Below, piece after piece: positions 8,967-15,921 of a stretch of DNA of 34,517 bases. Location of the stretch: assembly GCF_947072475.1 (NCBI RefSeq), contig NZ_CAMTIA010000031.1, positions 1-34,517 of the forward strand. Direction: 5' to 3'. The number at the start of each line of letters is the position of its first letter. Position 1 is the stretch's first letter. Made by a program: the position numbers and the translations under genes. This stretch comes from an uncultured Deefgea sp. Lineage in GTDB: Bacteria > Pseudomonadota > Gammaproteobacteria > Burkholderiales > Chitinibacteraceae. The notes beneath the pieces were generated by a model that worked only from the letters and a program-made list of their open reading frames with translations, had not been told where the DNA came from and searched no databases.

Positions 8967-9443
8967 TTATTCACGCTCGGTCAGATAGGGGTCATCATAA
9001 CCCAGCTGCGTGACAATTTGGGTTTCAAGCAACTCCATCGCTTCGGCCTCAGCCTCTTCAAGATGGTCAAATCCTTGTAGATGCAGCGTACCATGTACCA
9101 CCATATGGCAATAATGCGCCAATAAGGGCTTGCCTTGCTGCTGCGCTTCACGCTCAATCACCGCACCACACAATACCAAATCACCCATTAAAGGCTGACC
9201 TGAAACCTGTGGCAATTCGTCATCAAAAGTAAAGGTCAGTACATTGGTGGCGTAATCTTTTTGCCGATAATCGCGGTTCAGTGTTTGGCCTTCGTCGGTA
9301 TCGACAAAGCGCAGCGTGATTTCAGCGTGCGCAATTTGCGCGGACAAGGCGGCACTCACCCATTTTTTTAATAAGCTTTTACGCGGAATGGGGCTGTTGC
9401 GGCTGGCGTTTTGTATCGTAATCATTTGCACGAGTTTGCTCAT
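8967..9443 (-). CDS. ybeY: Endoribonuclease YbeY (rRNA maturation)
   Basis: YbeY is a zinc-dependent single-strand endoribonuclease involved in 16S rRNA 3' maturation and ribosome quality control. The metal-binding motif HGTLHLQGFDH is intact, with His117, His121 and His127. The conserved RFVDTDEGQTLNRDYRQKD and TNVLTF segments precede it. The 158-residue length is typical. The first seven residues (SKLVQM) may be extra, since an ATG for ITIQNAS lies just downstream. It stands in the usual order phoH, ybeY, corC, lnt, but a 217-bp repeat-filled gap separates it from phoH. Confidence 0.95.
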   Translation of the reverse strand: MSKLVQMITIQNASRNSPIPRKSLLKKWVSAALSAQIAHAEITLRFVDTDEGQTLNRDYRQKDYATNVLTFTFDDELPQVSGQPLMGDLVLCGAVIEREAQQQGKPLLAHYCHMVVHGTLHLQGFDHLEEAEAEAMELLETQIVTQLGYDDPYLTERE

Positions 9444-9556
9444 GGATTGGAAGTCTTAAAACCTAAATCTTGAATCACAGAGAACACAGAGCCTCACAGA
9501 GAAAACCGCTAATTGGAGTTAAAACTAATTCTACTTGGTCACTCCAAAAACCTTTC

Positions 9557-9655
9557 AACGCAGAGTCGCAGAGACGCGGAGAAAAGCCAAAGAGTTTCTA
9601 ATGAATTAGCTAAGATTTACTCGTTTTTCCTCTGTGTCTCTGCGACTCTGCGTCG
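9557..9655. repeat. Long inverted repeat of the CGCAGAGTCGCAGAGAC type
   Basis: ACGCAGAGTCGCAGAGAC at about 9558-9575 pairs with GTCTCTGCGACTCTGCGT at 9636-9653, so 18 bp match perfectly, with further A/T-run pairing inside. A looser relative, CACAGAGAACACAGAG, lies at 9477-9492. The pair occupies the ybeY-phoH gap and would form a long hairpin in the mRNA. Such GCAGAGACGCAGAG palindromes are widely dispersed in bacterial genomes. Confidence 0.75.
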
Positions 9656-9660
9656 GAACT

Positions 9661-10623
9661 TCAAGGTTTAGCTGTTGTTTTTAAATGGTGTTTTTCATAC
9701 GCGGTAACAATTTTTTGCACCAGTGGATGGCGTACCACATCGGCGGCGGTGAAGTGGTGAATGCCAATGCCGCGCACGCCGAGCAAGACTTCTTGCGCGT
9801 CGGTCAGGCCGGATTTTTGATGCTTAGGCAAATCTACTTGCGTAGCGTCGCCGGTAATCACCGCTTTGCTGCCAAAACCAATCCGCGTTAAAAACATCTT
9901 CATTTGTTCTGGCGTGGTGTTTTGCGCTTCGTCCAAAATAATAAAACTGTGGCTTAGCGTTCGGCCACGCATAAACGCCAGTGGGGCGATTTCGATAATT
10001 TGTTTTTCAAATAACTTGGTGACTTTTTCTACGCCCATTAAGTCGTACAGCGCGTCGTACAGTGGCCGCAAATACGGATCGACTTTTTGCACCAAGTCGC
10101 CCGGCAAAAAGCCCAGCTTTTCACCCGCCTCAACGGCGGGGCGAACCAAGACTAATCTTTGCACGGTATCTCGCTCTAGCGCATCAATGGCGCTGGCTAC
10201 CGCTAGATACGTCTTGCCGGTACCGGCTGGGCCAATGCCAAACGTGATGTCGTTGTCGGCAATGGCTTTGATATACACATTTTGCCCCGGCGTGCGCCCG
10301 CGTAAATCACCGCGTTTGGTACGCAATTGCGGCACGGTAGGATCAATAATTTGCGCGTTGGGATTACGCAAGATTTCCATCAAACCCAATTGCACCGCAT
10401 CGACGTCGAGTGGCGAGGCGCTGTCTTCGTAAAAGCATTCCAACGCATCGAGCGCCTGACGAACTGCTTTGAGCGCACCCGCCACCCGAAACGTCTCGTT
10501 GTGACGGCTGATGGTTACCTCAAAAGCGACTTCGATTTGTTTTAGATTTTCGTCTAAAGCGCCGCATAAATTGGCGAGGCGCAGATTATCGATGGGCGTG
10601 AAATGGATGGATTCGGTATGCAC
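9661..10623 (-). CDS. phoH: PhoH-like ATPase
   Basis: A 320-residue cytoplasmic P-loop ATPase of the PhoH/YbeZ group, related to the helicase superfamily 1 core and usually encoded with ybeY. Walker A is GPAGTGKT at residues 131-138 and Walker B is ILDEAQ with Asp231-Glu232. The sensor-like TGDATQVDLP follows. The N-terminal 100 residues form the KH-like region seen in YbeZ. The context with ybeY and miaB fits an RNA-related role; the biochemical function in the family is only partly known. The symbol ybeZ would be as good as phoH. Confidence 0.93.
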   Translation of the reverse strand: MHTESIHFTPIDNLRLANLCGALDENLKQIEVAFEVTISRHNETFRVAGALKAVRQALDALECFYEDSASPLDVDAVQLGLMEILRNPNAQIIDPTVPQLRTKRGDLRGRTPGQNVYIKAIADNDITFGIGPAGTGKTYLAVASAIDALERDTVQRLVLVRPAVEAGEKLGFLPGDLVQKVDPYLRPLYDALYDLMGVEKVTKLFEKQIIEIAPLAFMRGRTLSHSFIILDEAQNTTPEQMKMFLTRIGFGSKAVITGDATQVDLPKHQKSGLTDAQEVLLGVRGIGIHHFTAADVVRHPLVQKIVTAYEKHHLKTTAKP

Positions 10624-10701
10624 AGGTTTTTCTCAAGGGCAGGGCGGGTGATCAGGAGATGGATCGACAAAATTTCCGAAAATAGCAATTCTAAAGAACA
10701 T

Positions 10702-10776
10702 CGTCATCCCCGAATGTTTTGATCGGGGATCCAGCCGCGCAGCTGGATTCCCGCCAACAACTCGCGGGAATGACGG
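10702..10776. repeat. CGTCATCCCCG...GGGAATGACG palindromic repeat
   Basis: The ends CGTCATCCCCG and CGGGAATGACG are inverted; inside, ATCCAGC and AGCTGGAT pair around CGCGC. This is the common GTCATTCCCGCG...GGAATCCAG dispersed repeat type. It stands in the 200-bp miaB-phoH gap, and the trailing TTTTTT (10777-10782) could let it act as a terminator for plus-strand transcription only. Confidence 0.7.
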
Positions 10777-10823
10777 TTTTTTAAATATCAGTTCTTGCTG
10801 TGCTTTGGTATAGATCCCATACC

Positions 10824-12167
10824 TCACTCAGCAATTATGATTTCGCCGCGCAAGCTGCGTGGGAAGGCATCGGTAATGCGAACTTCAACAAACTGATTCA
10901 TCAGGCGTGGGCTGCCTTCAAAATTCACAATGCGGTTATTGTCGGTGCGGCCAGCGAGCTCGGTTTTGTCTTTTTTGGCAAAACGCTCAACCAACACGCG
11001 CTGCACGCTACCAATCATCGATAGATTGATCGCTTCGGCTTGTTGCTCTAGGCGTTTTTGCATGCGTTGCAAGCGCGCCAGTTTGATGGCTTCTGGCACA
11101 TCATCCGGCAAATCAGCCGCTGGCGTGCCTGGGCGACGGCTGTAAACAAAGCTGTAGCTGGTATCAAAACCCACGTCTTCGATTAGCTTCATCGTGCGCT
11201 CGAAGTCTTCTTCGGTTTCGCCCGGAAAGCCGACGATAAAGTCGCTAGAAAAGCATAAATCAGGGCGCGCTTCGCGCAATTTGCGAATCACTGATTTGTA
11301 TTCCAACGTGGTGTAACCGCGTTTCATATTCACCAACACGCGATCCGACCCCGCTTGCACCGGCAAATGTAATTGCGAGCACAGTTTTGGCAAAGTGCGG
11401 TAGCAATCGATAATCCGCGCCGTCATTTCTTTGGGGTGGCTGGTGGTGTAGCGAATGCGCTCGATGCCGGGTATTTCGTGCACGTATTCCAGTAAAGTCG
11501 CCAAATCGGCGATTTCGCCAGCGTCTTCGCCATCCAAAATCACGCCGCGATACGCGTTCACATTTTGGCCGAGCAAATGCAGTTCTTTCACGCCTTGCTG
11601 CGCCAAATGCGCAACTTCGGTCAAGATGTCTTCAAACGGGCGCGATACTTCTTCGCCACGCGTGTACGGCACCACGCAGAAACTGCAGTATTTAGAACAG
11701 CCTTCCATAATCGATACATACGCCGCGCCGCCTTCAACCCGAGCGGGTGGCAAGTGGTCGAATTTTTCGATTTCGGGGAAGGAAATATCCACTTGGCTAA
11801 TGCCGGACTTGCGTTTTTCGGCAATCAATTCAGGCAGGCGGTGCAGGGTTTGCGGGCCAAACACAATATCCACATACGGCGCGCGCTTGATAATCGCATC
11901 GCCTTCTTGCGAGGCCACACAGCCGCCGACACCGATGACGATATTGGGATTGGCCAGTTTAAGCTCACGAACACGGCCTAAATCGGAGAAGACTTTTTCT
12001 TGCGCTTTTTCGCGCACGCTGCAGGTGTTAAATAAAATAATGTCCGCTTCTTCGACATTATCGGTTTTCACCAAGCCATCGGCCGCATGTAATACGTCGA
12101 CCATTTTGTCTGAATCGTATTCATTCATTTGGCAGCCGAAGGTTTTAATAAATACTTTTTTGCTCAT
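10824..12167 (-). CDS. miaB: tRNA-2-methylthio-N6-dimethylallyladenosine synthase
   Basis: MiaB is a radical-SAM methylthiotransferase acting on A37 of tRNAs that read UNN codons. The N-terminal UPF0004 domain holds the three cysteines of the auxiliary iron-sulfur cluster (Cys12, Cys49, Cys83). The radical-SAM cluster is CSKYCSFC (Cys157, Cys161, Cys164), followed by [11 protein letters not shown]-terminal TRAM domain (about residues 380-445) ends the protein. The 447-residue length is normal. It heads the leftward cluster miaB, phoH, ybeY, corC, lnt, a conserved proteobacterial order. The ribosome site before the ATG is weak. Confidence 0.97.
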   Translation of the reverse strand: MSKKVFIKTFGCQMNEYDSDKMVDVLHAADGLVKTDNVEEADIILFNTCSVREKAQEKVFSDLGRVRELKLANPNIVIGVGGCVASQEGDAIIKRAPYVDIVFGPQTLHRLPELIAEKRKSGISQVDISFPEIEKFDHLPPARVEGGAAYVSIMEGCSKYCSFCVVPYTRGEEVSRPFEDILTEVAHLAQQGVKELHLLGQNVNAYRGVILDGEDAGEIADLATLLEYVHEIPGIERIRYTTSHPKEMTARIIDCYRTLPKLCSQLHLPVQAGSDRVLVNMKRGYTTLEYKSVIRKLREARPDLCFSSDFIVGFPGETEEDFERTMKLIEDVGFDTSYSFVYSRRPGTPAADLPDDVPEAIKLARLQRMQKRLEQQAEAINLSMIGSVQRVLVERFAKKDKTELAGRTDNNRIVNFEGSPRLMNQFVEVRITDAFPRSLRGEIIIAE

Positions 12168-12181
12168 CGCTTTCTTCTATA

Positions 12182-12231
12182 GGGGTATTGGTTTTACTGC
12201 TTTTATCAACAAGGGCTGCATAGCAATACCC
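12182..12231. repeat. Small palindromic repeat GGTATT...AATACC, copy 2
   Basis: GGGGTATTG (12182-12190) and CAATACCC (12224-12231) form the outer arms of a 50-bp element just upstream of miaB. It begins the 519-bp gene-free stretch to 12686, which also holds the two REP-type repeats listed next. Confidence 0.55.
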
Positions 12232-12400
12232 TTGGAAGGCAATAAAATAAGAATAAAATTGGCTGTATTGGGCAGTTTTGCCAGCAAAGACCAGGGCGTG
12301 ATTTTAACGCAAATCGACCGGCAAGCGGCGCTCTTATGACATGGGATTTGTTACACCGGGATGAGCAGCGGCAATTAGGACTGCCGACTTGCACAATATC

Positions 12401-12505
12401 GTAGCCCCGATAGCGCGCAGCGAAATCGCAGGCTGCGCCGCGTTATCGCCAGCGCTGGCTCGCAATGATGCCATACGGGCGATTACGCTGCGCAAATCGC
12501 AGCTA
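12401..12505. repeat. REP-like inverted pair with AGCGAAATCGCAGGCT core
   Basis: The segment GCAGCGAAATCGCAGGCT near 12417-12434 is the same as in the 97-bp RAYT-flanking repeats (15801 and 17097). On the right, GCGATTACGCTGCGCAAATC runs in the opposite sense and resembles the other half of the REP. This is probably an eroded copy of the RAYT-linked repeat, lying upstream of miaB. Confidence 0.55.
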
Positions 12506-12554
12506 CACAGCTGATTCTACCTTTGCTGCAGAAACCCATAAAAAGCGTGGCCTT

Positions 12555-12627
12555 GGTAGGAGCGGGCTCGCCCGCGAAGGCGAGCTCAATAAGGAAAACT
12601 TTCGCTGGCAAGCCAGCTTCTTGTATC
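12555..12627. repeat. REP pair of the GTAGGAGCGGGCTxGCCCGCGAA type
   Basis: GTAGGAGCGGGCTCGCCCGC at 12555-12574, then GCGAAGGC, resembles the well-known Pseudomonas REP. It is followed by the inverted, degenerate partner TTTCGCTGGCAAGCCAGCTTC. A second such pair lies at 28002-28090. Together they form BIME-like units. Confidence 0.7.
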
Positions 12628-12686
12628 TTATTGCCAGTGGTGGTTAGCTACTGCCACACGAAGCAAAGTGAGCTTGACCAGTTCCT

Positions 12687-12860
12687 TTAAGGCCAGGCCT
12701 TGCGCTGACTCATGCCGCGAGCGCGGGCAATATCGCCCAAGGCATGCGCAATAAGCTGTGGATCGTTTTCCTCAAGGCAGGCCTCAAAATACAAAGTCAT
12801 CTCTTCTTCGGTTTTGAGGTAGTCCGCGACATCCCATTTGCTAAGGCCGGTATTTGACAT
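12687..12860 (-). pseudogene. Truncated HigA-like addiction-module antidote, with a scrap of toxin before it
   Basis: From the ATG at 12860, which has AAGGAG 8 nt upstream, 57 residues can be read. KWDVADYLKTEEEMTLYFEA and ALGDIARARGMSQ match the N-terminal part of the putative addiction-module antidote family (COG3636 style). Full members continue with a helix-turn-helix after MSQ; here the frame runs into RKAWP and stops, so the DNA-binding half is missing. Just upstream, a frame from about 12909 reads KQAQAIARILKEKQ, which resembles the C-terminal end of the matching toxin. The rest of that toxin is absent. The pair looks like the remnant of a toxin-antitoxin module cut at both ends. The toxin part is less certain. 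Confidence 0.65.
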
Positions 12861-12906
12861 TATTGCTTCTCCTTCAGAATGCGAGCAATGGCTTGTGCTT
12901 GTTTCA

Positions 12907-13284
12907 CTATTGCACCGCATTGCAGTCAACAAACCAGCAGCCTATCCACAAAAAAACACCGCGCGGTTCTTTGATTCGGCCGATGGATTTAAGGAAATCA
13001 ATCTCAGCGGGCGAGAGTAGCCACGCTTTCCATACCAAATCCTTGCGGTTGGCTTCAAGCTGCACCCAAACCGGCGCATCACGCGGCACACGCTGCGCAG
13101 GGATCAAGCGATTTTGCTGATCACGCACCTGAAAAGCCGCCGAAACCGAAAAATCCTGCCCATTCAAACGAATCACCGGCGGCGCATAATAATCCATCTG
13201 CGCATAAGCCCCTTCCGGCAAATTCCGCGCCGCAAAGGCAGGGAGGGCGCTGAGTAATAAGCAAGCCACCAAAAATAAACGCAT
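12907..13284 (-). CDS. Small secreted protein of unknown function
   Basis: A 125-residue protein. Residues 1-18 are a clear signal peptide (LFLVACLLLSALPAFA, cleavage after AFA). The mature part begins RNLPEGAYAQMDYYAPPVI and contains a beta-rich region ending with LLSPAEIDFLKSIGRIK. A GAGG ribosome site 6 nt before the ATG supports the start. I do not recognise the family. The last 17 residues (GVFLWIGCWFVDCNAVQ) look unlike the rest, and the stop falls exactly where the toxin remnant begins, so the natural C-terminus may have been altered by the same rearrangement. It is likely periplasmic. Confidence 0.65.
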   Translation of the reverse strand: MRLFLVACLLLSALPAFAARNLPEGAYAQMDYYAPPVIRLNGQDFSVSAAFQVRDQQNRLIPAQRVPRDAPVWVQLEANRKDLVWKAWLLSPAEIDFLKSIGRIKEPRGVFLWIGCWFVDCNAVQ

Positions 13285-13462
13285 ACGCCACCTCGTTAAC
13301 TGATGCGCTTGATGGTAACAAGCCCAGATTTGTCAGGGAAGTTTTAATGTGAGAGTGGGGTGGAAAGGTTGAATGGGGGATGGGTAGTCAGATTGATATT
13401 GTTTTCGGTATAGGTATTTTTACCATTTGCGGCAGTTTTTGTGACAAAAATGGTCAGGTTTA

Positions 13463-13500
13463 GAATCAAAGGGGTCAGTGACTCTGACCCTCTTTGATTC
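13463..13500. repeat. Palindrome carrying the GGGGTCAG / CTGACCC core, left of relBE
   Basis: GAATCAAAGGGGTCAG is followed at once by CTCTGACCC and TCTTTGATTC, so two inverted copies of the core found at 14193, 14954 and 15773 are joined head to head. It lies 79 bp before the antitoxin start and could affect transcription there as a hairpin. Confidence 0.75.
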
Positions 13501-13578
13501 GATTTTGATTTAAAGGTCTTTTAAAAGTGCTTTTAATGGACTAAAATGATTTTTATTTACTTCATTGTGGGGCGTGTG

Positions 13579-13830
13579 ATGCAAAATATACTAGCGAGTA
13601 AAGCCGTTGGCATCAGTGAGCTTAAAGCAAATCCTGCTGCGGTATTGAGCGCGGCAGAATTTGAGCCGGTGGCTATTTTGAATCGTAATAAGCCCGTCGG
13701 TTACTTGATCAGTCCCTCTGTTTGGGAAGCCTTAGCGGATCACTTAGAAGATATTGAGCTGGTGGCGATTGCTAATAGCCGATTGCACGATGGTAAGCCG
13801 CTCATCGAGGTGTCGCTCGATGAGCTTTAA
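13579..13830 (+). CDS. relB: Antitoxin of a RelBE-type module (Phd/YefM fold)
   Basis: An 83-residue protein. The N-terminal Phd/YefM-type DNA-binding fold is visible in VGISELKANPAAVLSA and EPVAILNRNKPVGYLISP; the C-terminal part, residues 55-83, would wrap the toxin. The ATG at 13579 follows a GGGGCGTG stretch; the upstream extension in the same frame (from 13546) has no family features. It ends inside the toxin gene with an 11-nt overlap, typical of toxin-antitoxin operons. Antitoxins of this type neutralise the toxin and, with it, repress their own promoter; that is family knowledge, and no operator was identified beyond the palindrome at 13463-13500. Here relB means role, not close identity with E. 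coli RelB. Confidence 0.9.
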   Translation: MQNILASKAVGISELKANPAAVLSAAEFEPVAILNRNKPVGYLISPSVWEALADHLEDIELVAIANSRLHDGKPLIEVSLDEL

Positions 13831-14104
13831 GCTGGTCTTTCATGAAGATGCAGGCATTGAATGGCGCAAGCTGGATCGTACCGTGGCTGAGCAATTCAAA
13901 AAGAAATTAAAAGAACGCCTCGAAAATCCACGCATCCTCAGTGCAAAAGTGAGTGGCGGAGCTGATCTGTATAAAATTAAATTACGCACCGTTGGCTATC
14001 GCTTAGTTTATCAAGTGATTGATGCACAAGTGATTGTCTTGGTGCTCTCTGTCGGTAAACGAGAGAAAAACGCGGCATATACTGCGGCGTTGGGGCGGCT
14101 TTGA
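13820..14104 (+). CDS. relE: RelE-family mRNA interferase toxin
   Basis: A 94-residue toxin that in E. coli cuts mRNA in the ribosomal A site. The sequence follows E. coli RelE closely over its length: EWRKLDRTVAEQFKKKL, then YKIKLRTVGYRLVYQV, then SVGKREKNAAY. The catalytic basic residues (Lys-Ile-Lys, Arg of GYRL, Arg of GKRE) and the C-terminal Tyr are present, so the toxin appears intact. The ATG at 13820 overlaps the antitoxin stop (ATGAGCTTTAA). A REP copy and a GGGGTCA-core repeat lie directly downstream (14126-14219), the same kind of elements that flank RAYT1. Confidence 0.93.
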   Translation: MSFKLVFHEDAGIEWRKLDRTVAEQFKKKLKERLENPRILSAKVSGGADLYKIKLRTVGYRLVYQVIDAQVIVLVLSVGKREKNAAYTAALGRL

Positions 14105-14125
14105 TATCAAACAGCATTCAAGATC

Positions 14126-14173
14126 GGCATGCCACATGCGGACGATGACGCTGCGCTAATCGTAGCTATGGCC
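14126..14173 (-). repeat. REP-like repeat, degenerate copy downstream of relE
   Basis: On the minus strand it reads TACGATTAGCGCAGCGTCAT followed by CGTCCGCATGTGGCATGCC. The copies at 14892 and 16457 read TACGATTAGCGTAGCGTAAT followed by CGTACGAATGTGGCATCGCC. It is thus a diverged member of the RAYT-linked REP family in inverted orientation. Confidence 0.7.
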
Positions 14174-14192
14174 TGAGTTGGATCGCGAGCAA

Positions 14193-14219
14193 ATCAATTG
14201 ACTCTGACCCCTTTGATTT
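14193..14219. repeat. 27-bp repeat with GACTCTGACCCCTTTGATT, right of relBE
   Basis: It differs from the RAYT1 right inverted repeat (15773-15799) at one base (ATTGACT instead of ATCGACT). With the palindrome at 13463-13500 it brackets the relBE pair. Confidence 0.8.
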
Positions 14220-14265
14220 GCTGTGCTATTTTTTTGGAAATTGTTGAGTCCAAATAAATGCGGGT

Positions 14266-14295
14266 AAAAAAATACCCCGCGAATGGCGGGGTATT
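14266..14295 (-). terminator. Intrinsic terminator of the pilin gene
   Basis: On the minus strand AATACCCCGC pairs with GCGGGGTATT around a 5-nt loop and is followed by a run of seven T. It lies 24 bp after the pilin stop. Confidence 0.88.
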
Positions 14296-14318
14296 GAGGC
14301 CGTTGTCTTACCGGTTAA

Positions 14319-14741
14319 TTAGCCTTTGCAAGAAGATGGTGCCCATGCTGGTTTGCTCGTATTGCAAGTCCAGCTTTCAATTGCATTGCCGCCAGCATTC
14401 AGTGTTGGTGTTAAAGTAACTACAAAGTCATCATCAGCTACGATTTTACCTGTTGCGACAACAACGCCTGCATCATCGACAGCTAGGCTCGTAACATATT
14501 TTGTAGGTACAAAATCTGCATCGCAGGAGTCTGCTGCAGTAATATTTGCAGCTGATGCAGCTTCTGTTACACATGTGCGTGCAGTGCTTGCCGCTAAGAT
14601 TACTTCAGTACCTTTTGCGCGGTTGGTGTAGTCGCTGTAAGCAGGAATAGCGACAGCAGCCAAAATACCGATAATCGCAATTACGATCATCAATTCAATT
14701 AATGTAAAACCTTGTTGTGCGCGTTGCATTGTGCGGTTCAT
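14319..14741 (-). CDS. pilA: Type IV major pilin-like protein
   Basis: A 140-residue type IVa pilin. The prepilin leader is 11 residues ending in Gly11; cleavage by PilD would give a mature N-terminal Phe, and the mature Glu5 needed for assembly is Glu16 (GFTLIELM). The hydrophobic helix runs to about residue 36 ([18 protein letters not shown]). Cys126 and Cys138 near the C-terminus fit the D-region disulfide loop; Cys57 and Cys73 may form a second bond. A GGAG lies 7 nt before the ATG. It has a sigma-54 promoter and its own terminator, so it is a single-gene unit, as is usual for major pilins. It stands alone between the relBE unit and RAYT1. Confidence 0.95.
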   Translation of the reverse strand: MNRTMQRAQQGFTLIELMIVIAIIGILAAVAIPAYSDYTNRAKGTEVILAASTARTCVTEAASAANITAADSCDADFVPTKYVTSLAVDDAGVVVATGKIVADDDFVVTLTPTLNAGGNAIESWTCNTSKPAWAPSSCKG

Positions 14742-14790
14742 GTTAGTTCTCCAGTGAGTGAGGTAGTCATTATGACTTGAATTGGTATAA

Positions 14791-14805
14791 GCAAGTCTTG
14801 TGCCA
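14791..14805 (-). promoter_or_regulatory. Sigma-54 (RpoN) promoter of the pilin gene
   Basis: The minus strand reads TGGCAC-AAGAC-TTGC, which has the -24 GG and -12 GC dinucleotides with exactly 10 bp between them and matches the RpoN consensus. It ends 49 bp before the pilin start codon. In the family this promoter type is activated by PilR. Confidence 0.88.
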
Positions 14806-14891
14806 GCTTTGAGAGAGGTCTTGTTGACATGAAACCAATCGAATTTTTGTGATTATTGACGTAAATCGTCACTTTGATTGACTAACTTAGG

Positions 14892-14953
14892 CAGCTCCGT
14901 AGGTACGATTAGCGTAGCGTAATCGTACGAATGTGGCATCGCCATCAATCATC
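14892..14953 (+). repeat. REP-like repeat, forward copy left of RAYT1
   Basis: A 62-bp sequence beginning CAGCTCCGTAGGTACGATTA, identical to 16457-16518. It contains the palindrome TACGATTAGCGTAGCGTAAT followed by CGTA. An inverted relative lies on the other side of each RAYT gene. Confidence 0.9.
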
Positions 14954-14980
14954 AAATCAAAGGGGTCAGAGTCGATTGAT
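14954..14980. repeat. Left 27-bp inverted repeat of the RAYT1 unit
   Basis: Contains AAAGGGGTCAGAGTCGATTG. It is the perfect reverse complement of 15773-15799. It follows the forward REP without a gap. Confidence 0.92.
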
Positions 14981-14996
14981 CTGCTTTCCATTCAAC

Positions 14997-15710
14997 TCAG
15001 ACCTGTTTACCATTGCGAAATGCCGCTGATTTATGGTCGCCCCCTCGGCCCAAAGGCTCAACTAGGCGCTCCAGTTGGCTGCTAATACGTGCCTTGAATT
15101 GCGAATCGCCCAGTACCCACGCCTTGTTGACCGCCACGCGTAATTGGTCCAAGGTTTTTGCATCCAGCGCCGTATCAAACAATGCGCGGTAAGCCGCTTG
15201 CCGCGCCTCGGCGGAATCGCCCAAGGATTGATACAAAGCATGTGGGGTCAGTACCGGATTATCCACGCCCAGAGCATGACTGCGATAACTCGACCATGGG
15301 TAATCCACCGCATGCGCCACCATTCCTGCGCGAACCGAATTTAGCTCGATATACCGATGGCAGATCAATGCATAGGCCTCGCTATCGATCAGGCTGGCCT
15401 TGTAGCGACCTTCCCATAAAGTCCCGCTGCGGCGATAGGCATAATTAAAATACTGCACATAGTAGCGTCCAAGCTGCTGGATTAGTTTTGCCGTGCTGGT
15501 TTCGGCCAGCGGAGTCAGTAGCAAATGCACATGGTTGGTCATGAGTACATAGGCATTAATTTCGCAGCCATGCGCGTTAGCGGCATCGCGGAGCTTGTCC
15601 AAATAAAAATGGTAATCTTCATTCGCGATAAAGATCGGATCACGATTATTGCCGCGAACAATGACATGCTGCGGATGGCCTGGCAGTACAAAACGGGCTC
15701 GGCGTGCCAT
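14997..15710 (-). CDS. REP-associated tyrosine transposase (RAYT1), IS200-like Y1 family
   Basis: A Y1 (HUH) transposase-like protein of about 237 residues from the ATG at 15710; a TTG at 15728 would add six. The N-terminal MARRARFVLPGHPQHVIVRG is typical of one RAYT group. The HUH pair is His60-Val-His62 in MTNHVHLLLTP. The Tyr-rich LGRYYVQYFNYAYRRSGTLW carries the probable catalytic tyrosine, and RYIELNSVRAGMV follows. RAYTs recognise and process REP hairpins and are thought to spread them. The gene is framed by perfect 27-bp inverted repeats and outer REP copies, so the unit is probably still recognisable to its own enzyme. No frameshift is seen. Confidence 0.93.
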   Translation of the reverse strand: MARRARFVLPGHPQHVIVRGNNRDPIFIANEDYHFYLDKLRDAANAHGCEINAYVLMTNHVHLLLTPLAETSTAKLIQQLGRYYVQYFNYAYRRSGTLWEGRYKASLIDSEAYALICHRYIELNSVRAGMVAHAVDYPWSSYRSHALGVDNPVLTPHALYQSLGDSAEARQAAYRALFDTALDAKTLDQLRVAVNKAWVLGDSQFKARISSQLERLVEPLGRGGDHKSAAFRNGKQV

Positions 15711-15772
15711 GGGAAAGCCTCTGTGCAAGGGAGGATTTAGCTTAGTGCAGCTGAGGGCGCGGGAAACAAGAA

Positions 15773-15799
15773 ATCAATCGACTCTGACCCCTTTGATTT
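15773..15799. repeat. Right 27-bp inverted repeat of the RAYT1 unit
   Basis: Contains CGACTCTGACCCCTTTGATT; perfect reverse complement of 14954-14980. One base separates it from the inverted REP at 15801. Confidence 0.92.
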
Positions 15800-15800
15800 T

Positions 15801-15897
15801 CAGCGAAATCGCAGGCTCCGCCGTGTCGTGGCACGTACATTTTATTTCGGCGATTTCATGCGTACGAATACGCTGCGCTATTCGTACCTACGCTTTT
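15801..15897 (-). repeat. REP-like repeat, inverted copy right of RAYT1
   Basis: 97 bp identical to 17097-17193. Its distal half read on the minus strand, CGTAGGTACGAATAGCGCAG then CGTATTCGTACG, is the inverted relative of the 62-bp repeat at 14892. The proximal half begins CAGCGAAATCGCAGGCTCC and pairs with GGCGATTTCATG. Confidence 0.92.
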
Positions 15898-15913
15898 CCA
15901 AATCCCAAATCCC
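15898..15913. repeat. Short 7-bp tandem repeat beside the nrdG 3' end
   Basis: CCAAATC CCAAATC followed by CC. It directly follows the 97-bp repeat, in the same position as the longer CCAACGT-type array at 17195-17236. Confidence 0.55.
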
Positions 15914-15921
15914 GCTGTAAT

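Noticed and set aside
11455-12339. A 294-codon frame on the plus strand
   Set aside because: It lies antisense to miaB, whose iron-sulfur motifs are intact, and is rich in Ser and Pro as shadow frames are.
12206-12394. A 62-codon minus-strand frame upstream of miaB
   Set aside because: It covers repeat sequence, has no ribosome site and shows no protein pattern.
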